Shown one piece after another: positions 1 to 5,959 of a stretch of DNA of 12,626 bases. The DNA lies in contig CAYYEZ010000008.1 of the NCBI GenBank assembly GCA_964471225.1, forward strand, positions 1 through 12,626. Reading direction: 5' to 3'. The notes under the pieces are model-generated. The model was not told where the DNA came from, made no database searches, and saw nothing but the letters and a program-made list of their open reading frames with translations. Origin of the DNA: JAGVJT01 sp964471225 (lineage in GTDB: Bacteria > Pseudomonadota > Gammaproteobacteria > Legionellales > Legionellaceae). The position numbers and the translations under genes are program-made. The first letter of the stretch is position 1, and each line of letters begins with the position of its first letter.

Positions 1-230
1 GTTGCCCAACGAGTATGAGCAATTCCGGTTCGGCCTGTCAAAGCAGTTTCACCTAGTGCATCAGCCAAAGCATTCACCTTACCCACGACACGTAATCGTC
101 TCAACCGATTATCATGATCGATCACAGCAATACCTGCTGAATCATAACCCCGGTACTCTAGGCGCTTTAGACCTTCAATCAACACATGACCAATATCTCG
201 CTTTGAAACCGCTCCAATAATTCCGCACAT
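1..230 (-). CDS. glmS: Glutamine--fructose-6-phosphate aminotransferase (isomerizing), N-terminal part
   Basis: The 5' end of glmS; the gene runs off the left edge, leaving 76 whole codons. GlmS makes glucosamine-6-phosphate from fructose-6-phosphate and glutamine in the cytoplasm, the entry step to peptidoglycan and LPS amino sugars. The visible product begins MCGIIGAV, so Cys2, the N-terminal nucleophile of class II glutamine amidotransferases, is present after Met removal. LEYRGYDSAGIAV (about residues 24-36) and GIAHTRWAT near the cut are hallmark glutaminase-domain motifs. The ATG at 230-228 is preceded by GGGAGA, which overlaps the smpB stop codon, and only 9 bases separate the two genes, so translation is probably coupled to smpB. 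The sugar isomerase domains lie outside the window. Confidence 0.95.
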   Translation of the reverse strand, partial: MCGIIGAVSKRDIGHVLIEGLKRLEYRGYDSAGIAVIDHDNRLRRLRVVGKVNALADALGETALTGRTGIAHTRWA

Positions 231-239
231 ACTTTCTCC

Positions 240-692
240 CTATTGTTTCATCAAGCGCGACAAAGAACGTTCCCATTCTCTCTTTTTCGTTGTCTCGCGT
301 TTGTCATGCTCTTTTTTACCTTTTGCTAACGCAATTCTCGCTTTAATTTTGTTCCGCTTCCAGTATAAAGACAAGGGAATTAACGTGTAACCTTGTCTTT
401 CAACTAATCCAATGAGGCGACTTAACTCTCGACGATTGAGTAACAGCTTTCTTGTGCGAGAAGCATCAGGTTCACTATGGGCATCAGCAGTAGGTAAAGG
501 TTGAATCTGAGCACCAAGAAGCCACGCTTCTTGACGCTTGATAATCACATGCGCATCCGTCAGATTGACTTTGCCTGCCCGCAGGCTCTTGACCTCCCAG
601 CCGCTGAGAACAAGACCTGCTTCAAATTCATCTTCAATCGTGTACTCAAATCGCGCACGTTTATTAGTTATAATTGTCGCATTATCAGCCAT
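240..692 (-). CDS. smpB: SsrA-binding protein SmpB
   Basis: SmpB binds tmRNA (SsrA) and delivers it to stalled ribosomes for trans-translation. The 150-residue product has the family signatures: NKRARFEY near residue 11, EFEAGLVLSGWEVKSLRAGK in the first third (the beta-barrel core), RTRKLLLNRREL in the middle, and the basic tail ALAKGKKEHDKRETTKKREW. The length is slightly below the usual 155-160 because the N terminus lacks the extra residues seen in E. coli. I place the start at the ATG 692-690. A GTG directly upstream (695-693) is in frame, and AGG at about 8-9 bases could serve either. The gene is followed by glmS after 9 bases, and the upstream 83 bases are shared with the divergent phoH gene. 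No tmRNA gene is in this window. Confidence 0.95.
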   Translation of the reverse strand: MADNATIITNKRARFEYTIEDEFEAGLVLSGWEVKSLRAGKVNLTDAHVIIKRQEAWLLGAQIQPLPTADAHSEPDASRTRKLLLNRRELSRLIGLVERQGYTLIPLSLYWKRNKIKARIALAKGKKEHDKRETTKKREWERSLSRLMKQ

Positions 693-713
693 CACTCATT
701 GCCTAAATAAAAC

Positions 714-742
714 TTGACGAAAATCGCCTTGGTTTGCACAAT
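714..742 (+). promoter_or_regulatory. Possible sigma70 promoter for the phoH-guaC transcript
   Basis: TTGACG (714-719) and CACAAT (737-742) are separated by 17 bases, matching 5/6 and 4/6 positions of the -35 and -10 consensus. Transcription would begin near 749, giving a leader of about 27 bases before the ATG at 776. The site lies in the 83-base divergent gap between smpB and phoH. It is inferred from consensus matching only. Confidence 0.35.
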
Positions 743-775
743 AAAAACTTCACAACATATATTAAGGATAATCGG

Positions 776-2179
776 ATGGTACAGCAGCCGAAAGGACCCA
801 AGTTGTTCGTACTGGATACTAACATTTTCATGCACGATCCAACAGCACTTTATCGTTTTGAAGATAACGATATTTACTTGCCGATGGTAGTACTTGAAGA
901 GTTAGACCGACACAAAACAGGGATTTCAGAAGTCGCTCGAAATGTTCGGCAAATCAACCGAATGCTCGTAGAGCTGATGGCTCAAGCTACACACGAAGAG
1001 CTCATCGCCGGCTTACCCATCACCAACTATCAATCGAATGAAAAGATCAAAAGCAGTGGACGACTCTTTTTTCAAACAGACGATTTTGAGCACTGCCTAC
1101 CTGCCTCACTGCCAGGTCACAATGTCGACAATACGCTGTTAGAAACAGCCATCGGCTTACAACGAAAACGACCAAAACAACAAGTCGTGATTGTCTCAAA
1201 AGATATCAATTTAAGAATTAAAGCAGGTATTTTAGGGATTCCTGCAGAAGACTATTACAACGACCAGGTATTAGATGATGTCAACCTACTTCACAGTGGA
1301 TTGCATGTGCTGGAAAATGAATTCTGGGATACGCACTCTAAAAATATGACGTCCTGGAAAGAACATGGGAACACGTTTTATCGCATTGAAGGGCCACTCA
1401 TCGACCAATGGAACCCGAATGACGGCATTACAACAGAGGATAATCAATTTCAAGGACTTGTCAGGCAATGCGAAGAAGGTCATGCGCTTGTACAAATAGC
1501 CCGAGATTACACACAAACTAAACATGCTGTTTGGGGCATCACTGCACGCAATCGCGAGCAGAATTTCGCGCTTAATGTGCTACTCGACCCTGAAATTGAT
1601 TTTGTCACATTACAAGGCTCGGCGGGAACAGGAAAAACTTTATTAACCATTGCCGCAGCACTCACACAAGTTTTAGAAGAAAATCGTTATACTGAAATTA
1701 TCATGACGCGAGTGACTGTGCCTGTCGGTGAAGATATTGGCTTTTTACCAGGAACAGAAGAAGAAAAAATGACCCCGTGGATGGGTGCACTCATGGATAA
1801 TCTCGAGGTTTTACAAGGGATGCAGGAAGGCGGGAGCTTTGGACGAAGCGCCACTGCAGATTTACTACAAAGTAAGATTAAAATCCGTTCATTAAACTTT
1901 ATGCGAGGACGTACATTCTTAAATCGCTTTATTATCATTGATGAGGCACAAAATTTAACTCCTAAACAAATTAAAACTCTTGTCACGCGGGCGGGACCAG
2001 GAAGTAAAATTGTATGCTTAGGCGACATCAAACAAATTGATACGCCTTATTTGAGTGAAACAACGTCTGGATTAACCTACGCGGTCGATCGATTCAAGCA
2101 CTGGCAACACAGTGCACATATCACATTGACGCGAGGCGAGCGCTCGAGACTTGCATATTATGCAGCAGAGCATTTATAA
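776..2179 (+). CDS. PIN domain-PhoH family ATPase
   Basis: A 467-residue fusion of an N-terminal PIN nuclease domain and a C-terminal PhoH-type P-loop ATPase, the architecture of YlaK/PhoH2 proteins. Related actinobacterial PhoH2 proteins combine RNA unwinding with RNA cleavage, so a cytoplasmic RNA-processing role is the best guess. PIN features are FVLDTN near residue 11 (Asp14), EELD near 41-44, and VSKD later. The ATPase has Walker A GSAGTGKT at 281-288 and Walker B FIIIDEAQ at 385-392, with the PhoH-typical GEDIGFLPG between them. The ATG at 776 has AAGGA at 764-768, 7 bases upstream. An in-frame TTG at 734 would add 14 residues but has no ribosome binding site. guaC follows after 25 bases. 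The name phoH is used loosely for the family; a phosphate-starvation role should not be assumed. Confidence 0.9.
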   Translation: MVQQPKGPKLFVLDTNIFMHDPTALYRFEDNDIYLPMVVLEELDRHKTGISEVARNVRQINRMLVELMAQATHEELIAGLPITNYQSNEKIKSSGRLFFQTDDFEHCLPASLPGHNVDNTLLETAIGLQRKRPKQQVVIVSKDINLRIKAGILGIPAEDYYNDQVLDDVNLLHSGLHVLENEFWDTHSKNMTSWKEHGNTFYRIEGPLIDQWNPNDGITTEDNQFQGLVRQCEEGHALVQIARDYTQTKHAVWGITARNREQNFALNVLLDPEIDFVTLQGSAGTGKTLLTIAAALTQVLEENRYTEIIMTRVTVPVGEDIGFLPGTEEEKMTPWMGALMDNLEVLQGMQEGGSFGRSATADLLQSKIKIRSLNFMRGRTFLNRFIIIDEAQNLTPKQIKTLVTRAGPGSKIVCLGDIKQIDTPYLSETTSGLTYAVDRFKHWQHSAHITLTRGERSRLAYYAAEHL

Positions 2180-2204
2180 TTGCCCTTTAGCCGAGGTTTA
2201 AGTT

Positions 2205-3227
2205 ATGTCCAATTTAGCACTCACCTACGACGATGTTCTCTTGGTGCCATCGTACAATCATCACGAATCACGACGTATCGTCAACATCAGTTCCACTGAC
2301 CGCTTGAAGAAGCTCTCCTTAGAGCTACCAGTCATGAGCTCCAATATGGATACCATTACTGAAAGTGGCATGGCTAATTTCATGCACAGTAAAGGCGGTA
2401 TCGGTGTGATGCATCGATTTTTAACTATTGAGCGTAATATCGAGGAGTTCAAAGCTTGCACAGGTCAAGTTTTCGTTTCAGTAGGTTGTAGCACAGCTGA
2501 TTTGGAGCGAGCAGAAGCGTTGCGTGACGCAGGTGCTGTTTATTTTTGTGTGGACGTGGCCCACGCTCATGCAAAATACGTCGGTAGCACATTAAAAAAC
2601 TTGAGAAAACTTCTAGGTGACTCACGCTGCATTATGGCAGGTAATGTTGCAACTTATGCAGGTGCAGACTATCTTGCTTCGTGTGGCGCAGATATCATCA
2701 AAGCAGGTATTGGCGGCGGATCAGTATGTAGCACACGCATCAAAACAGGATTTGGTGTACCGATGCTCACCTGCATCCAGGATTGCGCGCGCTCAGATCG
2801 CTCTATCGTTGCAGATGGAGGAATTCGTACATCCGGTGACATCGTCAAAGCACTTGCTTTTGGTGCTGATTTTGTGATGATCGGCGGTATGCTCGCTGGA
2901 ACAACACCTACACCCGGGGAAGTCATCACAAATGAAAAAGGTTTGCCAGTTAAGCAATATCGCGGCATGGCATCCCGAGAAGCGCAAGAAGACTTTTTAG
3001 GTCAAATGAACGAGTGGAAAACGGCCGAAGGTGTGGCTACAGAAGTTCCTTACCGTGACACGCAAGACTTAATTATCGCAGACATCATTGGTGGATTACG
3101 TTCTGGCCTCACTTACGCCGGAGCGGATTCGATTAGTGAGCTACAACGAAAGTTAAACTACTATCAAGTCACCCAGGCAGGCCGGATTGAAAGCCTGCCA
3201 CACAAGCTGATGGAAGTCGGAAGCTAA
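2205..3227 (+). CDS. guaC: GMP reductase (IMPDH/GMPR family, no CBS domains)
   Basis: A 340-residue TIM-barrel protein of the IMP dehydrogenase/GMP reductase family. GMP reductase converts GMP to IMP and ammonia with NADPH, returning guanine nucleotides to the purine pool. The start YDDVLLVPS and the SSNMDTITESGMA segment are family motifs. The catalytic loop GGGSVCSTRIKTG has Cys175. The barrel closes with IVADGGIRTSGDI and GADFVMIGGMLAG, then YRGMAS and GGLRSGLTYAGA. The KTG after the catalytic loop, a Glu in the flap (GMASREA) and AEG before the last strand fit GMP reductases better than IMP dehydrogenases. The absence of CBS domains agrees. The N-terminal half is more IMPDH-like than E. 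coli GuaC, so a CBS-less IMPDH is the alternative. GAGG at 2193-2196 lies 8 bases before the ATG. The gene probably shares the phoH transcript. Confidence 0.8.
   Translation: MSNLALTYDDVLLVPSYNHHESRRIVNISSTDRLKKLSLELPVMSSNMDTITESGMANFMHSKGGIGVMHRFLTIERNIEEFKACTGQVFVSVGCSTADLERAEALRDAGAVYFCVDVAHAHAKYVGSTLKNLRKLLGDSRCIMAGNVATYAGADYLASCGADIIKAGIGGGSVCSTRIKTGFGVPMLTCIQDCARSDRSIVADGGIRTSGDIVKALAFGADFVMIGGMLAGTTPTPGEVITNEKGLPVKQYRGMASREAQEDFLGQMNEWKTAEGVATEVPYRDTQDLIIADIIGGLRSGLTYAGADSISELQRKLNYYQVTQAGRIESLPHKLMEVGS
3176..3199 (+). other. Perfect 7-bp inverted repeat in the 3' end of guaC
   Basis: GGCAGGC (3176-3182) and GCCTGCC (3193-3199) form a GC-rich 7-bp stem with a 10-base loop, ending 28 bases before the last base of guaC. 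No T run follows, so it is not a canonical intrinsic terminator. It may slow or stabilise the 3' end of the message, since guaC has no downstream spacer. It may equally be a chance product of coding sequence. Confidence 0.3.
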
Positions 3228-3733
3228 CTACCCGCAGCCAACATAGGAGCAGCAGCAGCCAACTCTGGCGCTGCGGCTGCTGCAGTAGTCATACTCACTC
3301 CACCGGCACCAGCACTAGGCAGGGCAGACATTTCAGCCCCCATAGCCGCATCCGGGCTCATAGGCGAGTCTCCTAAAGGTGGTGGTTCGCTACCTTGCCG
3401 CCCTTTTTGTTGTTCTAGGAGCTTCTCTATCTGATCATCCTTAGTATCATCTTTGTCAGATTTTTTCTCTTCTTCGCCTGCTGGCGCGAATATCTCTTGC
3501 CAATAAGCGTAATTGGCCGTTCCGCCATGATATTGGCCTCCGCCACCGGCTCCTGAGGTAGGTCTGGCAGGACCAGGCGAGTCCGGCTCTTCGTCTTTTT
3601 CTTCCTCTTTTTCTTCCTCCACTCCCCCCTCATCTCCTGGCTTGGGAGATGAGGGCGCGGCATCAGGAGATGGGGGTGTCATTCCTGCTGATGGGAGCGC
3701 GGCATCCACGGATGGGGGCGTCATTTTTGGCAT
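3224..3733 (-). CDS. Hypothetical Pro/Ala/Glu-rich low-complexity protein with a tandem repeat
   Basis: I do not recognise this 169-residue protein. In order it has two 14-residue tandem repeats (residues 4-17 and 18-31, MTPPS.DAA cores), an acidic block of Glu/Lys/Asp (39-49), a Gly-rich turn (61-66), a short aromatic island (68-82, YHGGTANYAYWQEIF), a charged helix-prone stretch (86-112), a second copy of the SPDAA and LPSAG words (126-142), and an Ala-rich tail. There are no Cys residues, signal peptide or membrane segment, so it is probably cytoplasmic or secreted by another route, and largely disordered. The ATG at 3733 has AGAGG about 8 bases upstream; an upstream in-frame ATG at 3793 would add 20 residues with no clear ribosome binding site. 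Its stop overlaps the guaC stop by 4 bases, tail to tail. Base composition is richer in GC than its neighbours, partly forced by Pro/Ala/Gly codons. The good ribosome binding site and -10 site support a real gene. Confidence 0.65.
   Translation of the reverse strand: MPKMTPPSVDAALPSAGMTPPSPDAAPSSPKPGDEGGVEEEKEEEKDEEPDSPGPARPTSGAGGGGQYHGGTANYAYWQEIFAPAGEEEKKSDKDDTKDDQIEKLLEQQKGRQGSEPPPLGDSPMSPDAAMGAEMSALPSAGAGGVSMTTAAAAAPELAAAAPMLAAGS
3627..3655. repeat. 11-bp perfect inverted repeat inside the low-complexity gene
   Basis: CCCTCATCTCC (3627-3637) and GGAGATGAGGG (3645-3655) are exact reverse complements with a 7-base loop TGGCTTG. This would fold as a stable hairpin in either transcript. It sits within codons of the minus-strand protein, next to the 42-base tandem repeat, and about 400 bases downstream of guaC on the plus strand. 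No T run follows on either side, so a simple intrinsic terminator is not supported. Confidence 0.6.
3648..3731 (-). repeat. Two tandem 42-base direct repeats encoding a 14-residue repeat
   Basis: Units 3648-3689 and 3690-3731 agree at 31 of 42 bases by my count, with two well conserved cores (GCGCGGCATC and GATGGGGG.GTCATT on the plus strand). A length of 42 bases keeps the reading frame, giving two 14-residue repeats near the N terminus of the minus-strand protein. The pattern suggests an in-frame duplication that has since diverged. Confidence 0.7.
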
Positions 3734-3755
3734 AAAAATTACCTCTTCTACTGAG

Positions 3756-3761
3756 ATTATA
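3756..3761 (-). promoter_or_regulatory. Possible -10 element for the low-complexity gene
   Basis: TATAAT on the minus strand (plus-strand ATTATA at 3756-3761) would start transcription near 3749, just ahead of the AGAGG ribosome binding site of the gene starting at 3733. No good -35 is visible at 16-18 bases. A second TATAAT on the same strand lies further upstream, near 3820, also without a strong -35. Confidence 0.3.
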
Positions 3762-3842
3762 AAAACATCATAATCAAAAAAACTGCATAACACTAGGGGT
3801 AATGAGTCCTCTAATTATTATAGATTATTTTTGAATAAAAAT

Positions 3843-3851
3843 TGATATAAT
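3843..3851 (+). promoter_or_regulatory. Extended -10 promoter for anmK
   Basis: TGATATAAT is a perfect extended -10 (TGn followed by TATAAT at 3846-3851). No good -35 is present at normal spacing, which extended -10 promoters can tolerate. Predicted start is near 3858, a leader of about 27 bases. The element sits inside a 13-base palindrome, TTGAT-ATA-ATCAA (3842-3854), which could be an operator, though an AT-rich palindrome this short can arise by chance. Confidence 0.5.
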
Positions 3852-3884
3852 CAAGTATTCTGAGCATCCTAGCAATCTTCGATA

Positions 3885-5150
3885 ATGAACAGTATTGGTT
3901 TAATGAGCGGCACATCTATGGATGGTATTGACGCCGCACTGATTACAACTGATGGCGAGCATGAGGTAAAGTCTTATGAGCATGCACACCTCACTTATAC
4001 AACAGAAGCCCAGCTTCTGTTTAAGGCCCTAGAATACAGCGTACAAAAAGCTCATGGAGATTTAAAACTTGCAGCGCAACATTTCTCTGTCACACTTCCT
4101 CAATATCTTCACAAACAATTGGGCCTTTCTTCAGATGAAATCAAGAGACTTCATCTGGCAGAATACCTTCAAGCCGCATTAAGCAATACCAAGCAAGCAC
4201 TCACCCTCGAGGGAATTATACAATACTCGACCCAATTACACGCCGACACAGTTCAAACACTGCAGCAAATCTGCTCTCTCTCCTCAATAGATTGCGTAGG
4301 TTATCATGGACAAACGGTATTCCATCGACCTTTAAACAAAAAAACAGTTCAAATCGGCTTAGGTCCTACGCTCGCTGCAATAACAAAATTAACAGTAGTC
4401 TATGATTTTAGAAGCAATGACGTCGCACTTGGTGGTCAAGGCGCCCCCTTTGCTCCGATTTACCATCAAGCGATTGCGGTGCGTGATCAACTTCTTCCCG
4501 TTGGCATCATCAACTGCGGAGGGATTGCCAATGCCACACTCATTTTGGGAAAAACACTGGATGACATCATCGGCTTTGATATGGGGCCAGGAAATTGCTT
4601 ACTTGATATGTACATCAGACAACTCACACAAGGCCGCGAGAGAATGGATGTGGATGGCAGGTACGCACTCGCAGGCACCGTACACTCAGCCACATTAAAA
4701 CATCTACTGCAGACTCAATATAAGCCTGCTTTACGAGCGCTCGACAGCCATGACTTTAGTTTGCCTTCAGAATTGGAGCATTTATCACCCGAAGACGCTT
4801 CTGCAACTTTAGTTCAATTTACAGTCGAATGTATGATTCAATCGCTACAACAGCAAAAAACACTGCCTAAACGCTATATTTTATGCGGTGGAGGGGCATA
4901 TCATCCAGGTATTCGACAAGCACTCGCCCAGCGTTTAAAAGAAGAGATTCACAAAGACGCGCATTTACACACTGCAGAAGAGATCGGTTGGAAAAATCAA
5001 GCTATCGAGGCTGAGCTCATGGCTTATCTGGCGGTACGCAGCTTGAAAAACCTTCCTTTAAGCTTGCCTAAAACCACAGGCGTACCTTACCCGGCTTTAG
5101 GTGGAAAAATTGCCTTGCCTGACGCTATCATCAAAAAATTTCAGGAGTAA
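3885..5150 (+). CDS. anmK: Anhydro-N-acetylmuramic acid kinase AnmK
   Basis: AnmK hydrolyses and phosphorylates 1,6-anhydro-MurNAc to MurNAc-6-phosphate in the cytoplasm, recycling cell wall fragments. The 421-residue product begins with the phosphate-binding GLMSGTSMDGID (5-16), has YHGQTVFHRP (140-149), DFRSNDVALGGQGAP, NCGGIANATL, and FDMGPGN with the likely catalytic base Asp232, then LCGGGAYHPG and a TTGVPYPALGG end. It is about 50 residues longer than E. coli AnmK, with the extra length mainly at residues 45-100. The C-terminal half (LSPEDASATL, EIGWKNQAIEAELMAYLAVRSL) resembles alphaproteobacterial AnmK more than gammaproteobacterial. The ATG at 3885 has no clear Shine-Dalgarno but puts the kinase motif at the expected distance. 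The gene has its own extended -10 promoter and is followed after 3 bases by the DUF1841 gene. Confidence 0.93.
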   Translation: MNSIGLMSGTSMDGIDAALITTDGEHEVKSYEHAHLTYTTEAQLLFKALEYSVQKAHGDLKLAAQHFSVTLPQYLHKQLGLSSDEIKRLHLAEYLQAALSNTKQALTLEGIIQYSTQLHADTVQTLQQICSLSSIDCVGYHGQTVFHRPLNKKTVQIGLGPTLAAITKLTVVYDFRSNDVALGGQGAPFAPIYHQAIAVRDQLLPVGIINCGGIANATLILGKTLDDIIGFDMGPGNCLLDMYIRQLTQGRERMDVDGRYALAGTVHSATLKHLLQTQYKPALRALDSHDFSLPSELEHLSPEDASATLVQFTVECMIQSLQQQKTLPKRYILCGGGAYHPGIRQALAQRLKEEIHKDAHLHTAEEIGWKNQAIEAELMAYLAVRSLKNLPLSLPKTTGVPYPALGGKIALPDAIIKKFQE

Positions 5151-5153
5151 TCC

Positions 5154-5597
5154 ATGTTTTACGGCCAAGATGTTCATGACACTCGAGCGCTATTTTTCAC
5201 AAGCTGGGCGAAATATTTAGCAAAAAAGCCACTCTCTCCTCTCGAGCAACAGCTTGTTCGAGTCATTTCAGATCATCCTGAGTATCATGCTCTGTTTCAT
5301 CAAACAGAGATGCATCACGACAAGGCTTATTTTCCGGAGCTCGGGGAAACCAATCCTTTCTTGCACTTAGGATTACACTTAGCCATTAGAGAGCAAACTG
5401 AGACCGATAGACCAGAAGGTATCGCATCTATCTTTAAACAGCTCGTAAAAAAATTACAAGACCCTTTGGCCGCGGAGCATGCAATGATGGAGTGTTTAGC
5501 TGAGGCATTGTGGCTTTCGCAAAAAAATCAACAAGCACCTGATGAGATGGCTTATCTCGAGGCCTGTAAACGTATGCTCCTTGACGAAATGTCTTGA
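5154..5597 (+). CDS. DUF1841 family protein
   Basis: A 147-residue protein of the uncharacterised DUF1841 family, found in gamma- and betaproteobacteria. Recognisable motifs are the MF.GQD start, a PL.PLEQQ.VRVI segment (28-39), HPEYHALF (41-48), and the family core ETNPFLHLGLHLAIREQ (65-81) followed by TDRPEGI. Several conserved His and Glu residues might bind a metal, but that is a guess. There is no signal peptide or membrane segment, so it should be cytoplasmic. Its ribosome binding site AGGAG (5143-5147) lies within the last codons of anmK, 6 bases before the ATG, so the two are likely co-translated. The function is unknown; the anmK pairing alone does not prove a cell wall role. Confidence 0.88.
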   Translation: MFYGQDVHDTRALFFTSWAKYLAKKPLSPLEQQLVRVISDHPEYHALFHQTEMHHDKAYFPELGETNPFLHLGLHLAIREQTETDRPEGIASIFKQLVKKLQDPLAAEHAMMECLAEALWLSQKNQQAPDEMAYLEACKRMLLDEMS

Positions 5598-5612
5598 TTC
5601 ATCTATACCAGT

Positions 5613-5627
5613 CTTAAGAGGATTAAG
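5613..5627 (+). other. Small AT-rich hairpin holding a purine-rich loop upstream of the secreted protein gene
   Basis: CTTAA (5613-5617) and TTAAG (5623-5627) pair around the loop GAGGA (5618-5622). The loop looks like a Shine-Dalgarno sequence but lies 16 bases from the ATG at 5639; AAGG at 5625-5628, 10 bases from the ATG, is the likelier ribosome binding site and partly overlaps the stem. Such a weak stem may have no role. Confidence 0.2.
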
Positions 5628-5638
5628 GTTTTGATACC

Positions 5639-5902
5639 ATGAAAACGCGATTTTTACTCATTATTTTTCTTACGACATCCCTCATGCCAGCCTATGCATA
5701 CAATTACAATTCGACCCCTATGGGAACAGTCAATCCGCCAGAAACGATGAGTCAGGACCCCAATGTCCCAGTCACACCTACCGTTTACGGGCCTGCGAAG
5801 CCCCTTTCAAAAGCCCCCCCACCGGGATCTGTGGCAATGCCTGGAGCAACAAATAACAACAATACAAACTATACTCCGGTGTATAACAATACATCACAGT
5901 AG
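5639..5902 (+). CDS. Small secreted Pro/Asn/Thr-rich protein
   Basis: An 87-residue protein I do not recognise. It opens with a clear Sec-type signal peptide: MKTR, a hydrophobic core (residues 5-15), and a likely cleavage after AYA at residue 20. No Cys follows, so it is not a lipoprotein. The mature part, about 67 residues, is rich in Pro, Asn, Thr and Tyr, with a PPETMSQDPNVPVTPT stretch, APPPGS, and an Asn-run NNNNTNYTPVYNNTS at the end, so it is probably unstructured and periplasmic or exported. AAGG (5625-5628) lies 10 bases before the ATG. It follows the DUF1841 gene by 41 bases in the same direction and could be the last gene of the anmK group or have its own promoter. Confidence 0.75.
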   Translation: MKTRFLLIIFLTTSLMPAYAYNYNSTPMGTVNPPETMSQDPNVPVTPTVYGPAKPLSKAPPPGSVAMPGATNNNNTNYTPVYNNTSQ

Positions 5903-5914
5903 CACTTCAAGCGA

Positions 5915-5945
5915 GGATAGGCTAAAATTCTCAGCTTTAGTATCC
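5915..5945 (+). other. Imperfect inverted repeat upstream of ubiE
   Basis: GGATA (5915-5919) pairs with TATCC (5941-5945), and CTAAA (5922-5926) pairs with TTTAG (5936-5940), with a GG bulge at 5920-5921 and a 9-base loop. There is no T run, so it is not a standard terminator. TAAAAT (5923-5928) within it could be a -10 for ubiE, but no good -35 is at the right distance. It is the only structure I see in the 57-base gap before the ubi-tat operon, so it may be a leader hairpin or an operator. Confidence 0.3.
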
Positions 5946-5959
5946 ACGATGTTGCCCGC

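Noticed and set aside
1..220. A plus-strand frame at the left edge
   Set aside because: The complementary strand encodes the unmistakable N terminus of GlmS, so this is its antisense shadow.
734..775. A TTG start adding 14 residues to the PhoH protein
   Set aside because: The internal ATG at 776 has AAGGA 7 bases upstream, and the PIN motif begins soon after it; the TTG also lies in the candidate promoter.
1687..2031. A 114-codon minus-strand open frame inside the PhoH ATPase gene
   Set aside because: It lies wholly antisense to the strongly conserved ATPase domain, has no recognisable domain and no ribosome binding site I could find, so it is a coding shadow.
2669..2968. A 99-codon minus-strand open frame inside guaC, and an 86-codon plus-strand frame at 2617-2877
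   Set aside because: Both sit inside the guaC catalytic core in other frames and show no domain or start signal.
3734..3793. A 20-residue N-terminal extension of the low-complexity protein starting at 3793
   Set aside because: The ATG at 3733 has a good AGAGG ribosome binding site, and a -10-like site lies inside the would-be extension; the extension lacks its own signal.
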